DNA from: Abelmoschus esculentus
Lineage: Eukaryota > Streptophyta > Magnoliopsida > Malvales > Malvaceae
DNA length: 64,000 nucleotides
Assembly: GCA_035048815.1 (NCBI GenBank)
Contig: JAUCBN010000042.1
Coordinates: 8,184,001-8,248,000 of the forward strand
Direction of reading: 5' to 3'
Each line of letters starts with the position of its first letter. Position 1 is the first letter of the stretch. The notes under the pieces were generated by a model. It saw only the letters and a program-made list of their open reading frames with translations, was not told the DNA's origin and did no database searches. Both the position numbers and the translations under genes were made by a program. Positions 62,038-64,000 of this stretch are shown piece after piece.

Positions 62038-62426
62038 CGTCTAACAACTTCAAACATGCAATTTTAAAACAAAACATTAAAACATAATAAACTTACATTC
62101 GGGCAAGATCCAAGGGAAACCGAAGAACAGTTAAAAACATGTTGGCATAGGCAACGTGTAACTAACCACCTCTTTTACTCATTTTCATTCTAGATGCGCT
62201 CACAGTCTTTAAGTATGCATGCAACATTAACATATCATGTTCACCCTAACATACTAACATACTTACACCAAACATGGCAACAAATACATATTTGACAAAC
62301 CAACAACACACTCAACGAACCAACAACGCATTTTATTCAACCTGCCACACACATTACAAACCGACAACACATTTTATTCAACCTGCCAAACATTTTATTC
62401 AACCAACTACACATTTTATTCAACCT

Positions 62427-62439
62427 GGCTTTGATACCA
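62427..62439 (-). other. Primer-binding site of A3
   Basis: On the - strand TGGTATCAAAGCC, five bases from the LTR end, matches the initiator tRNA-Met type site with one change. Confidence 0.8.
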
Positions 62440-62444
62440 CCAAA

Positions 62445-64000
62445 TGTAACCCCCTTAGCCCGGCCTGGACGAAACCGGCACTAATGGGTCACACGGGGAA
62501 TATCAAACCAAACCCGCAAAGGTTCGATTCGATAAACAACCCTAAAAATTGTAACTTTTTTTATCTTATCTAAATACACGATTAATTCCCTATGTGTAAT
62601 TAACCCAAGTGAGACAGAGACATACGCAACTCAACCATTAAGAACAAGTCAATCGAATGCATAAATGAACTTAATTGTAAAATGTGAAACATTAGGCATT
62701 TCATCCATTTTAAATCATTCGATATGTATTCGAATTAGGATGAGAATCATGGTGTCACAACATCTCCTAAACTACTCATAGATTCATTGTATTCACTTAC
62801 TAACCTTTAATCCTACGTTTCATGCAATTAAAACACTCAAATTGCCCGTTTAATGCCAGGTGTTTCGAAACAGCCCTGGTGTGTTTCGGAACACATCACC
62901 TGTTTCGAAACAGGACCCATGGTGTTTCGGAACAGACCACTCCAGTAACATTTAGTACCGAACCCTGGTTTGATACAACCACGTCCAGTAGCATAATGGT
63001 ATCGATACAGCCTCAGGGTGTATCGATACCCCATGTGTTCAAGACTGGGGTGTGTCGTTTCCAACTCATTTAAGCCACCCAAACATAAACGTTAATAACC
63101 CGAAACTATATGCAACATTCCTAGGCATAACCAGCAACATAATCACACCTCATAACACCAAAAAATATCTCAAGAAGTCCTATAGGCATGCTTCCTAAAG
63201 ATGAATAACAACATAGTAAACACGCAAGTTCATGCTACAACCTTTCAAACATAACAAAAGTCCAACCATTATCAACCAAACATTTGAGGTCTTATTACAA
63301 CATGAAACAAAATCTAAAATCCTCACTTCTCTCATAGATTGTGTTACACATTGCCTTGCCCAATTTATTTGCCAAAGACATACCAAATTCAATGTGAACT
63401 TTCCCTTGGTTTCCTTGCCTCGAACGAAGCTCCAAGTGCCCTTATTTTTCTGCAAAGATGAAAAGAGAGCTTAAGCAAACATGCTTAGTGAGGTAGCTCC
63501 ACAAATATTCATCAATGCATGTATTTAAAACCATGAAGGAAACATAATTTGCATTTCATAATTAAGTCATGCTTGCTAAAATTCCATGCCCAAGTTCATG
63601 AAAACATATGCATCCTTGAGTTCACATAACCATATCAAAACAAATAATGAATGATGCTCAAACCCCTTCTCAATTTCAAGTATGTATATTGGCTTTCTAG
63701 TGATCACTTAATGAGAACCTCGAGTTCACCGAATACATGGATCCATGAGACATTTGTCTCGTCATGACACGAAGTCACCATTGACATGACACGAAGTCAC
63801 CATTGACATGACACTAAGTCACTATTGACATGACACTAAGTCACCATTAGCACTACCACGCACGATCGGACACATAGTCACACTTGTTACGTGTAGGCGG
63901 CTCTACCACGCACGGTTGGACACAAAGTCACCCTTGTTACGTGTAGGCAATATTCTGTATTCTTTGTTTTGATTATAGTGCACTTAAGACAATCCTAATG
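62445..64000 (-). repeat. 5' LTR of A3 (cut by the window edge)
   Basis: Collinear with 54208-55740; about 1.56 kb of an expected 3.26 kb is visible. It has four copies of the 22-bp repeat (63763-63850) where the other LTR has three, and an extra tgcatgtatttaaaac-type stretch near 63517. Confidence 0.92.

Larger units (their letters stand above)
54208..64000 (-). mobile_element. A3: young family-A chromovirus on the - strand (right end outside the window)
   Basis: Left (3') LTR 54208-57469, internal region 57470-62444, right (5') LTR from 62445 and cut by the window edge. Gag and pol form one reading frame, with an in-frame TAG, two frameshifts and a TGA. Domain order protease, RT, RNase H, integrase, chromodomain-like tail indicates a chromovirus, probably Tekay-like, with unusually long LTRs (3.26 kb). 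The LTRs differ at about 2% over the first kilobase by eye. The element entered the 33-bp array: AGGAC stands left of it; the matching right flank is not visible. Confidence 0.93.

Overview
The window is plant nuclear DNA, almost certainly from a eudicot. It holds one intron-containing gene, for a leucine-rich-repeat receptor-like pseudokinase of the RKL1/RLK902 type, in a landscape dominated by Ty3/gypsy LTR retrotransposons, foldback/MITE elements, a SINE, a LINE remnant and two different tandem-repeat (satellite-like) arrays. I cannot name the species. Nothing prokaryotic or organellar is seen.

Layout. 1-4506: decayed family-A chromovirus (A1, + strand), cut by the window edge on the left and broken off in integrase on the right. 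4507-6921: AT-rich spacer and probable 3' flank of the kinase gene. 6922-9179 (- strand): the receptor pseudokinase, two exons, 650 aa, with a TATA box and an upstream ORF in its leader. 9687-15685: several inverted-repeat (MITE/foldback) elements. 16051-18269: 3' tail and LTR of a family-B chromovirus (B2), abutting a ~170-bp tandem array (18270-21552, about 18 copies) that carries a tRNA-derived SINE. 21553-23190: unexplained. 23191-33285: family-B chromovirus with both LTRs, many stops and an LTR-like insertion in pol. 33286-39456: mosaic of a duplicated 1.35-kb segment (D1, D2), a LINE ORF1 pseudogene and an A-family LTR fragment.

39457-54207: an array of 33-bp units in a 99-bp higher-order repeat, interrupted by a CRM-type retrotransposon (element C, 41475-48882, perfect 5-bp target duplication) and by a 2.4-kb inverted-arm element (F, 50595-52977), and ended on the right by A3, a young family-A element on the - strand (54208 to beyond 64000).

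How it fits together. Apart from the kinase gene this is a record of nested insertions. The strongest candidate for something new is the 33/99-bp array, about 5 kb without its insertions, entered independently by three elements. One of them belongs to the CRM lineage, whose relatives favour centromeres. With the ~170-bp array elsewhere in the window, this suggests a pericentromeric or former centromeric setting, but that is inference. Most nonsense codons in the elements fit C-to-T changes, as expected for methylated, silenced repeats.
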